Of a stretch of DNA of 64,000 nucleotides, positions 32,701 through 42,752 are shown piece by piece. The notes under the pieces are model-generated. The model had not been told where the DNA came from, did no database searches, and saw only the letters and a list, made by a program, of their open reading frames with translations. Location of the stretch: the NCBI RefSeq assembly GCF_000744785.1, contig NZ_JQMO01000003.1, forward strand, positions 930,001-994,000, in the 5' to 3' direction. Position 1 is the stretch's first letter. The number at the start of each line of letters is the position of its first letter. The stretch comes from Kitasatospora azatica KCTC 9699 (GTDB lineage: Bacteria; Actinomycetota; Actinomycetes; Streptomycetales; Streptomycetaceae). The position numbers and the translations under genes are program-made.

Positions 32701-35700
32701 CCCGAACAGGGACACCCCGCGCCAGCGCAGCGGCTGCATCCGCTGCCCCTCGCCGCCCCGGGCATCGGCGATCATGCCGTGCAACGCGGCGTCGAGCAGG
32801 GCGGGGTGCAGGTGGTAGGCCTCGGCGTTCGCGGCCTCCGGCTCGGGCAGCACGGCCTCGGAGAACTGCTCGCCCGCGCGTCGCCAGGCGGCCCGCAGCC
32901 CGTCGAACACCGGCCCGTACTCGTACCCCTGCAGACCCAGGTCCTCGCCCATCCGGGCCAGCGGGACCGGCGTCGCGTCCGCCGGCGGCCAGGCCGTGGT
33001 GGCCGCGACCGAGGCCGGGGCCGGGGCCCGGTCGGGGCCGAGGGTGCCGGTGGCGTGCTCGATCCACTCCCCGCCGCTCGCCCGGCCCGATATCCGGCAG
33101 GTCCGCAGCCCGTTGCCGTCCGCGGCCCCCACCCGGACGCGCAGGTCGACGGCGCCGTCCTTCGGGAGTTCCATCGGCGTGGAGATCGTCAGTTCCTCGA
33201 TCCTCGCCCAGCGTTCGGCCGGGAGTGCGCCCGTCGTCCCGGCCTTGGCGCCCGCGTGCAGTGCCATCTCCAGGAACGCGGTGGCCGGCAGGACGATCGT
33301 CCCCGAGAGGGCGTGGTCGGCCAGCCAGGGGTGGGCGCCGGTGGACAGCCGCCCGGTGAACACCGTCTCGCCGTCGCCGAGTTCGACGGCCGCGCCGAGC
33401 AGGGGGTGGTCGGCCGGGGCCTGGCCGAGGTCGGCCGTGCCGGCCGGCCCGGTGGTGCCCGTGAGCCAGTAGCGACGACCTTGGAACGGGTAGGTGGGCA
33501 GCTCCACCGGGCCGGCGGCCGTTCCGGTGAGCCGTTCCCACGCGACGGGCAGGCCCTGGACGTAGGCCTCGGCGGCGGAGCTGAGGAACCGGCGCAGGCC
33601 CCCGTCCTCGCGGCGCAGCGAGCCCGTCACGATCCCGTCGGCTCCGGCCTGCTCGAGGATCTCGCCGATGCTGCCGACCAGCACCGGGTGCGGGCCGACC
33701 TCGACGAAGGTGGTGTGGCCGGAGGCGATGAGCGCTTCGACCGCCTCCTGGAAGCGCACGGTGTGCCGCAGGTTCCGGTACCAGTAGGACGCGTCGAGCT
33801 CGCCGCCCTCCTGCCAGTCGGCGGTGACCGAGGACATCAGCGCGATCTCGCCGGTGCGCGGCGCCAGCGGCGCCAGCTCGGCCAGGATCCTCTCGCGGAT
33901 CGGTTCGACCGCCGCGCTGTGCGAGGCGAAGGCCGCCGGGATCACCCGGGCGTTGACGCCCTCGGCCCGGAACCTGTCGACCAGCTCGGCGATCGCGTCC
34001 GGGGCTCCGGCCACGGCGGTGGTGGTCGGTCCGTTGATCGCGGCGATGCTCAGCGTGCCGAGTCGCTCCCGCACCCGCTCCGCGGGCAGCGGGATCACGG
34101 CCATCGCCCCCTTGCCCATCAGGTCGATGGCCACGCTGCTGCGCAGGGCGATGGCGCGGGCGCCGTCCTCGAGGGAGAGCGCCCCGGCCACGACGGCGGC
34201 GGCGATCTCGCCCTGGGAGTGGCCGACCACGGCGTCCGGGACGACCCCGGCCGAGCGCCACAGCTCGGCCAGCGACACCATCACGGCCCACAGCGCGGGC
34301 TGCACGACGTCGATCCGGTCGAGCAGCGGCGCGCCGGCCAGGACCTCGGCCAACGACCAGTCGACGTACGGCGCCAGCGCCCGCTCGCAGTCGGCCAGGC
34401 GGGCGGCGAAGACGGGGTTCTCGGCGGCGAGCGCCGCTGCCATGCCCTGCCACTGGCCGCCCTGTCCGGGGAAGACCAGGACGGTCCGGCCGGGCTCGCC
34501 GGCGCGGCCAGTGACGAGGCCCGGGGCCTCCTCGGCGCGGGCCAGTGCGTCCAGGGCCCGGTCGGCCTCCTGCCGGTCGCCGGCGATCACCACGGCGCGC
34601 TGGTCGAGGAAGGTCCTGGCGGTCAGGGCCGGCGCCGCCTCGACCGGGTCGAGCGGCGCGGCGGCCAGCTGCCGGGCCTGCTCCCGCAGCGCCTCCGGTG
34701 TCCGGGCCGACAGGACGACCGGCACCACGGGCGGCCGCACCGGCTCCTGCGCGGGTCCGGCCGCGGCCGGCGGCTGCGCCAGGATCACGTGCGCGTTGGT
34801 GCCGCTGATCCCGAACGAGGAGACGCCGCCGCGCCGGGGCTCGCCGGTGTCCGGCCAGGGACGGGCCTGGTCGAGCAGGGCCACCGACCCGGCCGCCCAG
34901 TCCACGTGCGGGGACGCCTCGTCGACGTGCAGTGTGGCGGGCAGGGTCGCGTTCCGGATGGCCTGGACCATCTTGATGACGCCGCCGACGCCCGCCGCCG
35001 CCTGCGCATGTCCGATGTTGGACTTGAGGGAGCCCAGCCACAGCGGCCGGTCCCGATCGGATCCATAGGCGGCCAGCAGGGCGTTGGCCTCGATCGGGTC
35101 GCCGAGGGCGGTGCCGGTCCCGTGTGCCTCCACCGCGTCGACCTGCTGCGGCGCGAGCCCGGCGTCGGCGAGCGCGTCCTCGATGACGCGCTGCTGGGCG
35201 ATGCCGCTGGGTGCGGACAGCCCGTTGGAGGCGCCGTCGGAGTTGATGGCGCTGCCCGCGACGACCGCCAGCACCGGGTGGCCGTGACGGCGGGCGTCCG
35301 AGAGCCGTTCGACCACGAGCATGCCCGCGCCCTCGCCCCACCCGGCGCCGTCCGCCCGGGCCGAGAAGGCCTTGCTGCGGCCGTCGGCGGCCAGCACCCG
35401 CTGGCGGGAGAGCTCCACGAACATGCCGGGGGTCGACAGCACCGAGACCCCGCCGGCCAGGGCGAGCGAGCACTCGCCGGCCCGCACCGCCCGCACCGCC
35501 TGGTGCAGCGCGACCAGCGAGGCCGAGCAGGCGGTGTCCACGGTCAGCGCGGGCCCGTTCAGGCCGAGGACGTAGGCGATCCGCCCGGAGATCACGCTCG
35601 TGCTGGTCCCGGTCAGCAGGTGTCCCGCGACGCCCGGCCCGGCCGCCGCCATGCTCGGCCCGTAGTCGGAGTGCATCGCCCCGGCGAACACGCCGGTCCG

Positions 35701-38700
35701 GCTGCCCGCCAGCGCCGTCGGGTCGATCCCGGCGCGCTCCAGCGCCTCCCAGGCGACTTCCAGGAGCAGCCGCTGCTGCGGGTCCATGGCCAGGGCTTCG
35801 CGCGGGCTGATCCCGAAGAACTCCGCGTCGAAGTCCGTCACGTCCCGCACGAAGCCGCCCTGGCTGACGTAGGACGTCCCGATCCGCTCCGGATCCGGGT
35901 GGTGGAGCGTCGCCAAGTCCCAGCCGCGGTCGTCGGGGAAGTCGCCGATGGCGTCGGTTCCGGTGTCGACCAGCTGCCACAGGTCGTCGGGCGAGCGCAC
36001 CCCGCCGGGGAACCGGCAGGCCATGCCGACGATGACCACCGGGTCCTGCTCGTCGGCCCGCTCGCGCACCAGGGCCGGGGAACCACCGGTGGACGCGCCC
36101 TCCGTCAGCCGGCCGATGGCGGCGGCCAGGGCGGCCGGGCTCGGGTGGTCGTACAGGACGGTGCTCTCCAGTCTCAGCCCCGTCGCGGCCGACAGCCGGT
36201 CGCGCAGTTCGAGCGTCATGGCCGAGTCCAGGCCCATCTCCCGGAACGTCCGGCCGGGCCGGACCTCGCCGGCCGACCCGGCCCCCAGCACGATCGCCGT
36301 GAGGCTCCGGACCAGCTCCAGCACCGATCGCCGGTCCACGGCCGGGGCCGGTGCCGGGGTCGCGTCTGGCGCCTGCTCGGTGCCGCCGGGCATTCCGGAC
36401 GGCCAGTAGGAGCGGCGCTGGAACGGGTAGCCCGGCAGGTCGACCAGCGGCGCCGAACCGGGCAGCAGCGCGGCCCAGTCCACCGCTACGCCGCGCACGA
36501 AGGCCTCGGCCGCCGCAGTGAGGAACCGGCGACGGTCCCCGTGGCCGCGCCGGAGCGTGCTCAGCGCGGCGCCGTCGCCGCCGTGGGTGTCGATCGCCTG
36601 CCGGATGCCCATCGCCAGCACCGGATGCGGGCTGACCTCCAGGAACGTCGAGTGGCCCGCGTCCAGCAGTTTCTCGACGGCCGGTCCGAACCGCACCGGC
36701 TCGCGCAGGTTGCGGAACCAGTACCCGGGGTCGAGCTCGGCGGTGTCGATCGGTTCCGCGGTGACGGTGGACCAGAACGAAACGTCGGTGGAGTGCGGGG
36801 CGATCCCGGCGAAGGCGGTGAGCAGTTCCTCCCGCAGCTCCTCGACAGCCGCGCTGTGCGAGGCGTAGTCGATCGGCACCCGCCGGGTCCGCACCTGCGG
36901 CCCGTAGTGGGCGGCCAGCGCGTCGAGCGCGGCCGCCGGCCCCGCGACCACCGTCTGCGCGGGGCCGTTGACCGCGGCGATCGACAGCGAAGCGTCCACC
37001 ACGGCGAGGTCCCGCCGCAGCTGTTCGGCCGGCAGTTCCACCGACAGCAGCCCGCCACTGCCAGCGATCCGATTCAGCACCCGGCTGCGCAGGGCCACGA
37101 TCCGGGCGCCGTCCTGGAGCGACAGGGCGCCCATGGCGGTGGCGGCGGCGATCTCGCCCTGCGAGTGGGCCACCACGGCGGCGGGCTCCACCCCGGCCGA
37201 GCGCCACAGCGCGGCCAGCGACACCATCACCGCCCACAACGCGGGCTGGATCACCTCGTCGCCCGCCAGCGGCGGCGCACCGGGGACACCGCGCAGGACA
37301 TCGAGCAGCGACCAGTCCACGTACGGGCCCAGCGCGTCGGCGCAGTCGCCGATCCGATCGGCGAAGACGGTGGAGGTCTCGATCAACTCCGCTGCCATGC
37401 CCGCCCATTGCGAGCCCTGGCCGGGGAAGACGAAGACCGGCCGGACCGGCGGCCCCTCGTGACGGCCCTCCACCACGGCCGCCGACGGCTGGCCGGCCGA
37501 CCGTGCCTCCAGTTCGGCGAGGAAGCCGTCCCGGTGGTCCGCGAGGACGACGGCGCGGTGTTCGAAGGTGGTGCGGGTGGCGGCCAGCGACCGGCCGACC
37601 GAGGCCACCCCGAGTTCGGGGCGCGCCTCCAGCTGAGCGCGCAGCCGTTCGGCCTGGTCGCGCAGCGCGGGTTCGTCCCGCGCTGACAGGACCCAGGGCA
37701 ACACCCCGGCATCGCCTTCGCCGACGGGACGATCCGCGCCCTGCCAGTCCGTCAGGACGATGTGGCAGTTGGTGCCGCCGATCCCGAACGAGCTGACTCC
37801 CGCGACCAGCGGCCCCTCGGGCGCCGGCCAGGACCGGGTCTCGGTGTTCACCCGCAGGTGCAGCTCGTCGAGCGGGATCCGGTCACCGGGGTCGGAGTAG
37901 TTCAAGCTGGGCACGAGTTCGCGTTCGCCGACGCACAGGACGGCCTTGATGAACCCGGCGATCCCGGCCGCGCCCTCCAGATGACCGATGTTCGTCTTCA
38001 CCGATCCGACCAGCAGCGGGGCGTCCAACGGGTGGGCCGATCCCAAGGTCGCACCGAGCGCGGCGGCCTCGATCGGGTCGCCGGCCCGCGTCCCCGACCC
38101 GTGCAGCTCGACGTACTGGACCTCGCCCGGCTCGACGCCCGCGTCGGCGCAGGCGGCCAGGAGCACCCGCTCCTGCGACGCACGGCCCGGCGTCGGCAGC
38201 GTCTCGGTCGCACCGTCGTTGTTCAGCGCACTGCCGCGGATGACGGCATGGATCCGGTCGCCGTCCCGGACGGCGGCTTCCAGGAGCTTGAGGACGACCA
38301 CCCCGCCGCCCTCGCCCCGGACGTAGCCGTTCGCGCGGGCGTCGAAGGTGAAACATCGCCCGTCCGCCGACAGCGTCCCGGCCCGTTCCAGGGCCAGCGT
38401 GCTGTCCGGCGCGAGGATCAGGTTCACACCACCGGCCAACGCCAGGTCGGACTCGCCGTCCCGCAGGCTCGCACAGGCCAGGTGCACGGCGGCCAGCGAG
38501 GAGGACTGCCCGGTGTCCACCACCAGGCTCGGACCGTTCAGGCCCAGCGTGTAGGAGATCCGGTTGGCGGTCACACCGCGCTGCAACCCGGTCAGCGTGT
38601 GTCCGGTCACGGCGTCGGGGCCCAGGCCGTGCAGCAGCGTCGCGTAGTCGTCGGCGATCACCCCCAGGAACACGCCGGTCCGGCTGCCCGCGAGGTCGCC

Positions 38701-39012
38701 GGGCAGGGTCCTGGCGTTCTCCAGGGCCTCCCAGGCCAGTTCGAGGGCCAGCCGCTGCTGCGGGTCCATGGCCACGGCCTCACGGTGCGAGATGCCGAAG
38801 AACTCGGGATCGAATCCGTCCACCCGATCGAGGAACCCGCCGCGCGCCGGCCCCCGGCCGTCTCGCCGGTCGGTGATCGCGTCGCCGCCGCCGCGCAGCA
38901 GCCGCCAGAACGCGTCCGGCCCGTCCGCCTGCGGAAACCGGCAGCCGATCCCGACGACCGCGACCGCGCGCGAAGGGAGATCACGCGCGCCATGACCAGC
39001 AATGTCCATCAT
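29779..39012 (-). CDS. Type I PKS: KSQ-AT-ACP (loading) then KS-AT-DH-ER-KR-ACP
   Basis: 3077 residues. Loading module: KSQ (15-423) with Gln169 in DTGQSSS in place of Cys, AT (525-865; Ser617, YASH at 716-719, methylmalonyl type), ACP (Ser930). Module 1: KS (988-1412; Cys1162, His1297, His1335 intact), AT (1510-1850; Ser1599, preceded by DVVQ and carrying FASH at 1695-1698, methylmalonyl-like), DH (1868-2148; [10 protein letters not shown] at His1900, Asp2074), ER (2350-2660; [15 protein letters not shown]), KR (2668-2845; VDD at 2758-2760, Ser2801/2802, Tyr2815, Asn2819, B type), ACP (Ser2983), and a C-terminal docking helix after a Pro/Ala linker. Expected intermediate: 2-methylpentanoyl-ACP. 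The start at 39012 (ATG-ATG) follows GGGGTG and fits the KS boundary. Confidence 0.95.
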   Translation of the reverse strand: MMDIAGHGARDLPSRAVAVVGIGCRFPQADGPDAFWRLLRGGGDAITDRRDGRGPARGGFLDRVDGFDPEFFGISHREAVAMDPQQRLALELAWEALENARTLPGDLAGSRTGVFLGVIADDYATLLHGLGPDAVTGHTLTGLQRGVTANRISYTLGLNGPSLVVDTGQSSSLAAVHLACASLRDGESDLALAGGVNLILAPDSTLALERAGTLSADGRCFTFDARANGYVRGEGGGVVVLKLLEAAVRDGDRIHAVIRGSALNNDGATETLPTPGRASQERVLLAACADAGVEPGEVQYVELHGSGTRAGDPIEAAALGATLGSAHPLDAPLLVGSVKTNIGHLEGAAGIAGFIKAVLCVGERELVPSLNYSDPGDRIPLDELHLRVNTETRSWPAPEGPLVAGVSSFGIGGTNCHIVLTDWQGADRPVGEGDAGVLPWVLSARDEPALRDQAERLRAQLEARPELGVASVGRSLAATRTTFEHRAVVLADHRDGFLAELEARSAGQPSAAVVEGRHEGPPVRPVFVFPGQGSQWAGMAAELIETSTVFADRIGDCADALGPYVDWSLLDVLRGVPGAPPLAGDEVIQPALWAVMVSLAALWRSAGVEPAAVVAHSQGEIAAATAMGALSLQDGARIVALRSRVLNRIAGSGGLLSVELPAEQLRRDLAVVDASLSIAAVNGPAQTVVAGPAAALDALAAHYGPQVRTRRVPIDYASHSAAVEELREELLTAFAGIAPHSTDVSFWSTVTAEPIDTAELDPGYWFRNLREPVRFGPAVEKLLDAGHSTFLEVSPHPVLAMGIRQAIDTHGGDGAALSTLRRGHGDRRRFLTAAAEAFVRGVAVDWAALLPGSAPLVDLPGYPFQRRSYWPSGMPGGTEQAPDATPAPAPAVDRRSVLELVRSLTAIVLGAGSAGEVRPGRTFREMGLDSAMTLELRDRLSAATGLRLESTVLYDHPSPAALAAAIGRLTEGASTGGSPALVRERADEQDPVVIVGMACRFPGGVRSPDDLWQLVDTGTDAIGDFPDDRGWDLATLHHPDPERIGTSYVSQGGFVRDVTDFDAEFFGISPREALAMDPQQRLLLEVAWEALERAGIDPTALAGSRTGVFAGAMHSDYGPSMAAAGPGVAGHLLTGTSTSVISGRIAYVLGLNGPALTVDTACSASLVALHQAVRAVRAGECSLALAGGVSVLSTPGMFVELSRQRVLAADGRSKAFSARADGAGWGEGAGMLVVERLSDARRHGHPVLAVVAGSAINSDGASNGLSAPSGIAQQRVIEDALADAGLAPQQVDAVEAHGTGTALGDPIEANALLAAYGSDRDRPLWLGSLKSNIGHAQAAAGVGGVIKMVQAIRNATLPATLHVDEASPHVDWAAGSVALLDQARPWPDTGEPRRGGVSSFGISGTNAHVILAQPPAAAGPAQEPVRPPVVPVVLSARTPEALREQARQLAAAPLDPVEAAPALTARTFLDQRAVVIAGDRQEADRALDALARAEEAPGLVTGRAGEPGRTVLVFPGQGGQWQGMAAALAAENPVFAARLADCERALAPYVDWSLAEVLAGAPLLDRIDVVQPALWAVMVSLAELWRSAGVVPDAVVGHSQGEIAAAVVAGALSLEDGARAIALRSSVAIDLMGKGAMAVIPLPAERVRERLGTLSIAAINGPTTTAVAGAPDAIAELVDRFRAEGVNARVIPAAFASHSAAVEPIRERILAELAPLAPRTGEIALMSSVTADWQEGGELDASYWYRNLRHTVRFQEAVEALIASGHTTFVEVGPHPVLVGSIGEILEQAGADGIVTGSLRREDGGLRRFLSSAAEAYVQGLPVAWERLTGTAAGPVELPTYPFQGRRYWLTGTTGPAGTADLGQAPADHPLLGAAVELGDGETVFTGRLSTGAHPWLADHALSGTIVLPATAFLEMALHAGAKAGTTGALPAERWARIEELTISTPMELPKDGAVDLRVRVGAADGNGLRTCRISGRASGGEWIEHATGTLGPDRAPAPASVAATTAWPPADATPVPLARMGEDLGLQGYEYGPVFDGLRAAWRRAGEQFSEAVLPEPEAANAEAYHLHPALLDAALHGMIADARGGEGQRMQPLRWRGVSLFGAGGRAFLRVHAGAAVDGGLPLTLFDASGEPAGLVESVELCPVAAGRPADPAVVARDSLFALGWEPLPEPTAGSPTGQPPVRWDGRDLAALLASAEPPGHAVVLCPAADDGTDPATAARQAVQRTRELLGRWLAEDRLAGSRLVLVTRGAVAVRPGEPVRDLAQAAVWGLVRTAQVEHPGRFALVDLGPDTALAPDTVEAVAAALVPDENQAAVRGGAVLVPRLVSAAGDSALRLPEDAAAWRLDIPERGTLTALDVRPCPEAAAEPGPGQVRIAVRAAGLNFHDLLGALDMHPGDPGPLGLEGAGVVTATGPGVTGLAAGDRVMGLIPGAFATQAHADHRTLVRIPDGWSFTQAAAVPVAHLTALHALIELGGVRAGDPVLIHAGAGGVGMAAVQLARHLGAEVYATASPAKWPALRALGVDDDHLASSREPGFGERFGAAGRPMAVVLNSLTGELVDESLRLLRPGGLLVELGRTDPRDPAEVAAAHPGARYQAFNLLQLPPEHLARLLDRTVELFAEGAFGWPAVTDMDVRRAPEAFGLLRQGAHVGKVVLTVPPVLDPDGTVLVTGGTGAIGRAVARHLVTEHGARRLLLAGRRGADAPGAAELAAELNGLGAEVSFAAVDVADRAAVAAMIGAVPDRHPLTAVIHTAGVVDDAPITSLTAEQIDRVMRVKADGAWHLHELTASHPLTAFVLVSSIMGTFGGAGQGGYTAANAFLDALARRRRAQGLPALALAWGLWDTPDGMTGARTDADRARFARAGLVAMAPEYGLALLAAALPSPHAVLAAARLDREILRELGTDLPPVLREVVAAAGAGRPGNLPEHRRRRPLREELTGLTADERAGILADLIRTHMAAVLGSRPEAIPDDRPFGDLGVDSLTSVEFRNRLNAATDLKLPVTLLFEAPTLPELVAALDTELAPPAPPASTAPPAPPASTAAAGAAGDTEADVTALVEAATAEELLAFIDRELSGS

Positions 39013-39370
39013 CGATGCACCCCGTAGTGAACCCAGACAACCAGATGGCAAATGACCAGAACGGGCGTGACAGGTCGCCAAGTCGGCCCCGCAGCCGCAG
39101 GATTCTCCCCCTCCGCCAGATCCGGACCATGGGCATGGCCCTGTCGACCCCCCACCCGCAGGCATCCTGCCCCGCGCCGCTACCGGACCCGGGCGCCCCT
39201 GGAGTAGGCCGTGTACCTACGGGGAACCGCCCTGACACATCGTCATCTACCGCCCGAGAGGTTTCGGCCTCCGGGACGGCACAGGTAAGCGCTTACTCGC
39301 TATGTCAGAAGCCGACCTGACCCAGCATCGGATCCGGCCGAGGGGCGCGAGACCTAGACCTGAGGCTGCG
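39013..39370 (-). promoter_or_regulatory. Upstream region of the PKS operon with a 12-bp palindrome
   Basis: This 358-bp gene-free stretch between the TetR stop and the PKS start must hold the operon promoter unless transcription enters from tetR. It contains the perfect palindrome GTAAGCGCTTAC (39285-39296), 273 bp upstream of the PKS start, of the kind bound by LacI- or TetR-type repressors. No clear -10/-35 pair was recognised. No small ORF is convincing. Confidence 0.5.
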
Positions 39371-39988
39371 TCAGTCGTGCTGCTGGGAAGGCAGGTTGTC
39401 CAGGGTTTCCTCGAAGCCGCGGATCAGGATGCTGAGGCCGGTTTCGAAGGCCAGGTCACTGAGGCGGAGCGAGCCGGGGAGGGTGGGGTCCGGGCTCGAC
39501 GCCAGGCCCTCGCTCTGCACCGCGCGCGGCAGGCCGAAGTCGAGGGCCGCGCCGGCGAGGAAGTACTCGAGGCACTGCACGATCGGCGCCAGGCGGTCCT
39601 CCGGCCAGCCCGCCTCGCGCAGCACCGCGAAGGTGTCGGTGTAGCCCTGGAGTGCGGCGATGGACTGCGCCGGCCGCATCACCAGCAGCGGAACCATGTT
39701 CGGGTGAGCGGCGAAGGTGGCGCGGTAGGCGCGCGCCCAGCTGTCGAGAGCCGCGGTCCAGGGGCGGATGGTCGGATCGAGATCCATCTCGGCGACGATG
39801 AGTTCGCTGACCCCGTCCACGATCTCGGCGCGGCTGGAGACGTAGTTGTAGAGGGACGGACCCTTGACGCCGAGGCGGGCTGCGAGCCGGGTGGTCGACA
39901 GGGCCTCGGCGCCTTCCTCGTCGACCAGTGCGAGAGCGGCCTGCATGATCCCGTCCCGGGTCAGCATCGGCCGCGACGGTCTGCCCAT
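39371..39988 (-). CDS. TetR-family regulator next to the PKS-NRPS cluster
   Basis: 205 residues: a helix-turn-helix at about 10-55 (LTRDGIMQAALALVDEEGAE, then LAARLGVKGPSLYNYVSSRA) and a C-terminal TetR_C-like ligand domain. The ATG at 39988 follows AGGAGG at six bases; an upstream in-frame GTG is possible but poorly supported. It is transcribed toward the PKS operon, 358 bp ahead of it, so it is the candidate cluster-situated regulator. An inverted repeat about 80 bp upstream of its start suggests autoregulation. The ligand is unknown. Confidence 0.9.
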   Translation of the reverse strand: MGRPSRPMLTRDGIMQAALALVDEEGAEALSTTRLAARLGVKGPSLYNYVSSRAEIVDGVSELIVAEMDLDPTIRPWTAALDSWARAYRATFAAHPNMVPLLVMRPAQSIAALQGYTDTFAVLREAGWPEDRLAPIVQCLEYFLAGAALDFGLPRAVQSEGLASSPDPTLPGSLRLSDLAFETGLSILIRGFEETLDNLPSQQHD

Positions 39989-40067
39989 CTGGCCCTCCTC
40001 TCGCTGTCCGGATTCGTCCACCCCGTGTTGGGCGGCGAACGCCGACTAGTGTACGTTCACGCCAGGC

Positions 40068-40088
40068 AAAACTACTGGCTCTAGTTTT
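40068..40088. promoter_or_regulatory. Inverted repeat upstream of the cluster tetR
   Basis: AAAACTA (40068-40074) and TAGTTTT (40082-40088) are perfect inverted arms separated by seven bases, in otherwise GC-rich DNA, 80-100 bp upstream of the tetR start. On the minus strand TACACT (40044-40049) is a possible -10. The symmetry and spacing suit a TetR dimer. A longer hairpin (40094-40103 with 40119-40128) lies beside it. Confidence 0.55.
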
Positions 40089-40337
40089 AGCGGGCGCCAG
40101 GTGGATCCTGCCTGGCGGCACCTGGTGCCGGCGGGCATGGCCTCGGAGAACGACGATTCTTCGCAGGCTCGGCCGACGGCGGACTTCGGCCACCACCCAC
40201 GCATCCCCCTTGACCTGCCAGCAGCCACCGAGGCTCCCCCGAGGTGGAACTTGCCGACGTCACATCTGGCATGAGCGTGACACTTCATCGCTCTGCCGGC
40301 TGCCCCTGTCCGCCTTTCGCCGAAGGTGACCCTCCGC

Positions 40338-41936
40338 ATGTCCACAATGCGCACCCTCGGGCTGCCCGTGCTCGCCGCATCCGTTGTGCTCTCGCTCAGC
40401 GCCTGCGATCCGACCGCGCCGGCCGCCCAGTCCGCCAACCCTTCCAGCGCCGCCGCCCTGGCCGCGCCCAACACGACCGACGGGAACCCGTCGGACACGT
40501 CGAGCGCCTCGGCGAGCCAGCGGGTGACCCTGGTGACCCCGGCCTCCGACCAGACGCCGGCCGGCCCGAGCAGCGGCGGCCCCACCGCCACCACTCCGAC
40601 CCCGGCTCCGGTGTCCGCGCCGAACCAGGCGTCTACCGGCGCGGTTCCGTCCGGAACACCCACCGCAGCCGCCACCCCCGACCTCAAGCTGGACTCCTAC
40701 GACCAGGCGAGCGGCAAGGCCGTCCTCACCGTCGCCGACAACCCAGGAGCGCCCAGTTCGGGCACGCCCGGCCCGGGAACGCCCAGCCCGGCCCGGACGG
40801 CAGCAGCCAGCCCCGACCCGGCCACCTCGGCAGCGGCCACCCCCAGCCCGGCCGGCTCGGCGGCGGCCGCCGCTGCCGTCCGGCCCGGCCAGCTGATCGA
40901 CAGCCCGCCGTCGGCCGCCGCGCCGCACGGAGCCCTGCTCGCCATCACCGACGTCAAGCCGGCCGCCAATGGCAAGGTGGTGGCCAGCACCCGCCCGGCC
41001 ACCATCTCCGAACTGCTCGGCCGGACCTGGGCCGACATCAAGAGCGCGCTCGACCCGCACAAGATCCAGGTCACCCCGAAGCTCAAGGACCTCAAGGCCT
41101 CCTACGTCCCGAAGCCCGACGGCGGCAGCGGCTCCGCCTCGGCCGCCCTCGAGCTGGACGCGAACGACAGCATCCCGCTGCCCGGCGGGGCCACGGCCAC
41201 CCTCAGCGGCTCGCTGGAACTCGACCCCAGCGTGACCTTCTCCTACCACGGCACCACCGGCATCCTCGGCGCCGACCAGGCCAAGGTCGGCTTCGACCTC
41301 GGCGCGCACGCCAACTGGCACCTCACCGCGAGCCTTTCCGGCTCCACCGGCCAGGTGAAGATCCCGATCGCCACCCTCACCGCCACCCCGACGGTGATGG
41401 TCGGTTCGGTGCCCGTCGTGATCACCCTCAACCTGACCGTCTACGCCGAGGTCAGTGCCGACGGCACCGTCACCGTCGACACCACGCAGCAGCTCGACGG
41501 CGCCTGGGCGATCCACGCCGACTACACCAAGGCGGCCGGCTGGACCTCGGCGACCGAACCGGTCACCACCAAGGTCTCCCCGGTCAAGGCCAGGTTCACC
41601 GGCTCCGCCAACGTGCGCAGCGGCCTGGTCGCGGACGGGTCCGTCGCGCTCTACGACAGCCTGGGCGTGAAGGCGACCGTCGAGCCGTACCTGCGGGCGG
41701 CGGTGAACGGCGAGGTCAGCATCGACAGCAGCGGCGCCGCTCCCACCGTCACCGGCACGGCCGGCCTCTACGGCGGCCTCGACGTGACGGGAGCCGTCAT
41801 GGCGCGCATCGCCGTCCTCGGCACTCCGCTGCTCGAGAAGGACCTGCCGTTCAAGCAGTACCACAACGAATGGCCCATCATCACCCGATCGGTGGCCAAG
41901 CAGACGCCGAACAGCACTGCCTCGCCCACTGGCTGA
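40338..41936 (+). CDS. Secreted lipoprotein with Pro/Thr/Ala-rich linker and repetitive beta region
   Basis: 532 residues. The N-terminus is a lipoprotein signal: MSTMRTLGLPVLAASVVLSL followed by the lipobox LSAC, so it should be lipid-anchored outside the membrane. Residues about 25-200 are low-complexity (Ala, Pro, Ser, Thr, Gly). The remainder (about 210-520) has alternating polar/hydrophobic strands with repeated patterns (ATLSGSLELDPSVTFSYHG, NVRSGLVADGSVALYDSLG), resembling a beta-rich adhesive or sheath domain. I do not recognise a catalytic motif. The ATG at 40338 has GAAGGTG about ten bases upstream. A strong terminator follows. Confidence 0.75.
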   Translation: MSTMRTLGLPVLAASVVLSLSACDPTAPAAQSANPSSAAALAAPNTTDGNPSDTSSASASQRVTLVTPASDQTPAGPSSGGPTATTPTPAPVSAPNQASTGAVPSGTPTAAATPDLKLDSYDQASGKAVLTVADNPGAPSSGTPGPGTPSPARTAAASPDPATSAAATPSPAGSAAAAAAVRPGQLIDSPPSAAAPHGALLAITDVKPAANGKVVASTRPATISELLGRTWADIKSALDPHKIQVTPKLKDLKASYVPKPDGGSGSASAALELDANDSIPLPGGATATLSGSLELDPSVTFSYHGTTGILGADQAKVGFDLGAHANWHLTASLSGSTGQVKIPIATLTATPTVMVGSVPVVITLNLTVYAEVSADGTVTVDTTQQLDGAWAIHADYTKAAGWTSATEPVTTKVSPVKARFTGSANVRSGLVADGSVALYDSLGVKATVEPYLRAAVNGEVSIDSSGAAPTVTGTAGLYGGLDVTGAVMARIAVLGTPLLEKDLPFKQYHNEWPIITRSVAKQTPNSTASPTG

Positions 41937-41948
41937 CGATCCATCAGG

Positions 41949-41982
41949 GACAGCACCTGCCAGACCCTCGGCAGGTGCTGTC
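41949..41982 (+). terminator. Hairpin terminator after lipoprotein gene
   Basis: A perfect 13-bp stem (GACAGCACCTGCC, 41949-41961, with its complement at 41970-41982) and an 8-base loop begin 12 bp after the stop codon. No T-tract. Confidence 0.85.
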
Positions 41983-41984
41983 GA

Positions 41985-42379
41985 GGGTTGCGTCGCCGTC
42001 GTGGTCGGCGATCCGGCCGGTGAACGACGCCGGCAGTGTGCTGCTGCGGGCCGACGCCCGCTCCGAGCTCGTCCGCGCGGTCTCCGGCGCGCTGGTCGCC
42101 TTCGAAGCAGGCGAGGTCGGCGAAGCGGACGGCAGCGACTGGAGCGTCACCGTGCTCGGGCACGCGGACGCGACCGAGGATTCACCTGGGGACGAGCCCG
42201 GCTGCCGGGCCTCGGTCCCCACCGGTTCGCAGCTGCCCGGCCAGGTGTCGACCCGCATCCGACCCGAGCCGCTGACCGGCCGCCTGCTGACCGGCGGCCT
42301 GCTGTCCACCGCCGGCGCCCCGCCCGGCCCTCCCGACAGGACGAAGGCGCGGACCTCAACACCAACGCCCCGTCCCTGA
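41985..42379 (+). pseudogene. Remnant of a PPOX-family flavin-binding protein gene
   Basis: An open frame without a proper start resembles the middle of small Streptomyces PPOX-fold proteins: AIRPVNDAGSVLLRADARSE, then VAFEAGEVGEADGSDWSVTV and LGHADAT, then TRIRPEPLTGRLL. The N-terminal third that should precede AIRPVN is missing: the terminator of the lipoprotein gene abuts it directly. The C-terminus runs into unrelated Pro/Thr-rich residues. It is most likely a 5'-truncated relic; expression from the GTG at 42020 would give an incomplete barrel. Confidence 0.6.
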
Positions 42380-42460
42380 CGGACCGTCCGACATGCGCAC
42401 CCGTCACCGACCGCCTACCGTGCGTCAGAAGGGGGCAACCATAGTGAGAGGACCATCCCC

Positions 42461-42652
42461 ATGGCAGGCAAGTTCGAGCTCTACACCGACGAGAGCGGCA
42501 TGCACCGGTTCCGGCTCAAGGCGAGCAACGGTGCGGTCGTCGTGGTCGGCGACGCGCACGAGACCAGGGAATCGCTGCTGAAGAACATCGAGTCGCTCCG
42601 CAAGCTCGCTCCCTACGCCCAGGTGCAGGAGACGGCGGCTAGCCCGGCGTAG
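42461..42652 (+). CDS. DUF1508/YegP-family small protein
   Basis: 63 residues, MAGKFELYTDESGMHRFRLK then ASNGAVVVVGDAHETRESLL, the single-repeat DUF1508 (YegP, UPF0339) fold. The role is unknown; homologues are often stress-induced. The Thr/Ser-Arg-Glu-Ser-x-x-x-x-I signature is complete. The ATG at 42461 follows GAGAGG. It stands alone and ends 14 bp before a strong terminator. Confidence 0.9.
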   Translation: MAGKFELYTDESGMHRFRLKASNGAVVVVGDAHETRESLLKNIESLRKLAPYAQVQETAASPA

Positions 42653-42666
42653 CAGGTCGACTCGAC

Positions 42667-42702
42667 CGAGTGGCCTGGACCCGTGGCGGTCCAGGCCACT
42701 CG
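42667..42702 (+). terminator. Hairpin terminator after DUF1508 gene
   Basis: A perfect 15-bp stem (CGAGTGGCCTGGACC, 42667-42681, and its complement 42688-42702) with a 6-base loop. One of the strongest hairpins in the window. Confidence 0.88.
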
Positions 42703-42752
42703 TCGGTCATTGGCCCTGCCCGGCGCGGACCGACAGCGTCTACGCTCACGGA

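Noticed and set aside
30637-37686. A 2349-codon plus-strand frame opposite the PKS
   Set aside because: Same shadow effect; low-complexity product, no start signal, no homology, and it lies across the KS, AT and DH active sites read from the other strand.
39285-39296. GTAAGCGCTTAC considered as a catabolite-responsive (CcpA) site
   Set aside because: The symmetry is similar, but CcpA control of this kind is a Bacillota feature; only a general LacI- or TetR-type operator can be argued.
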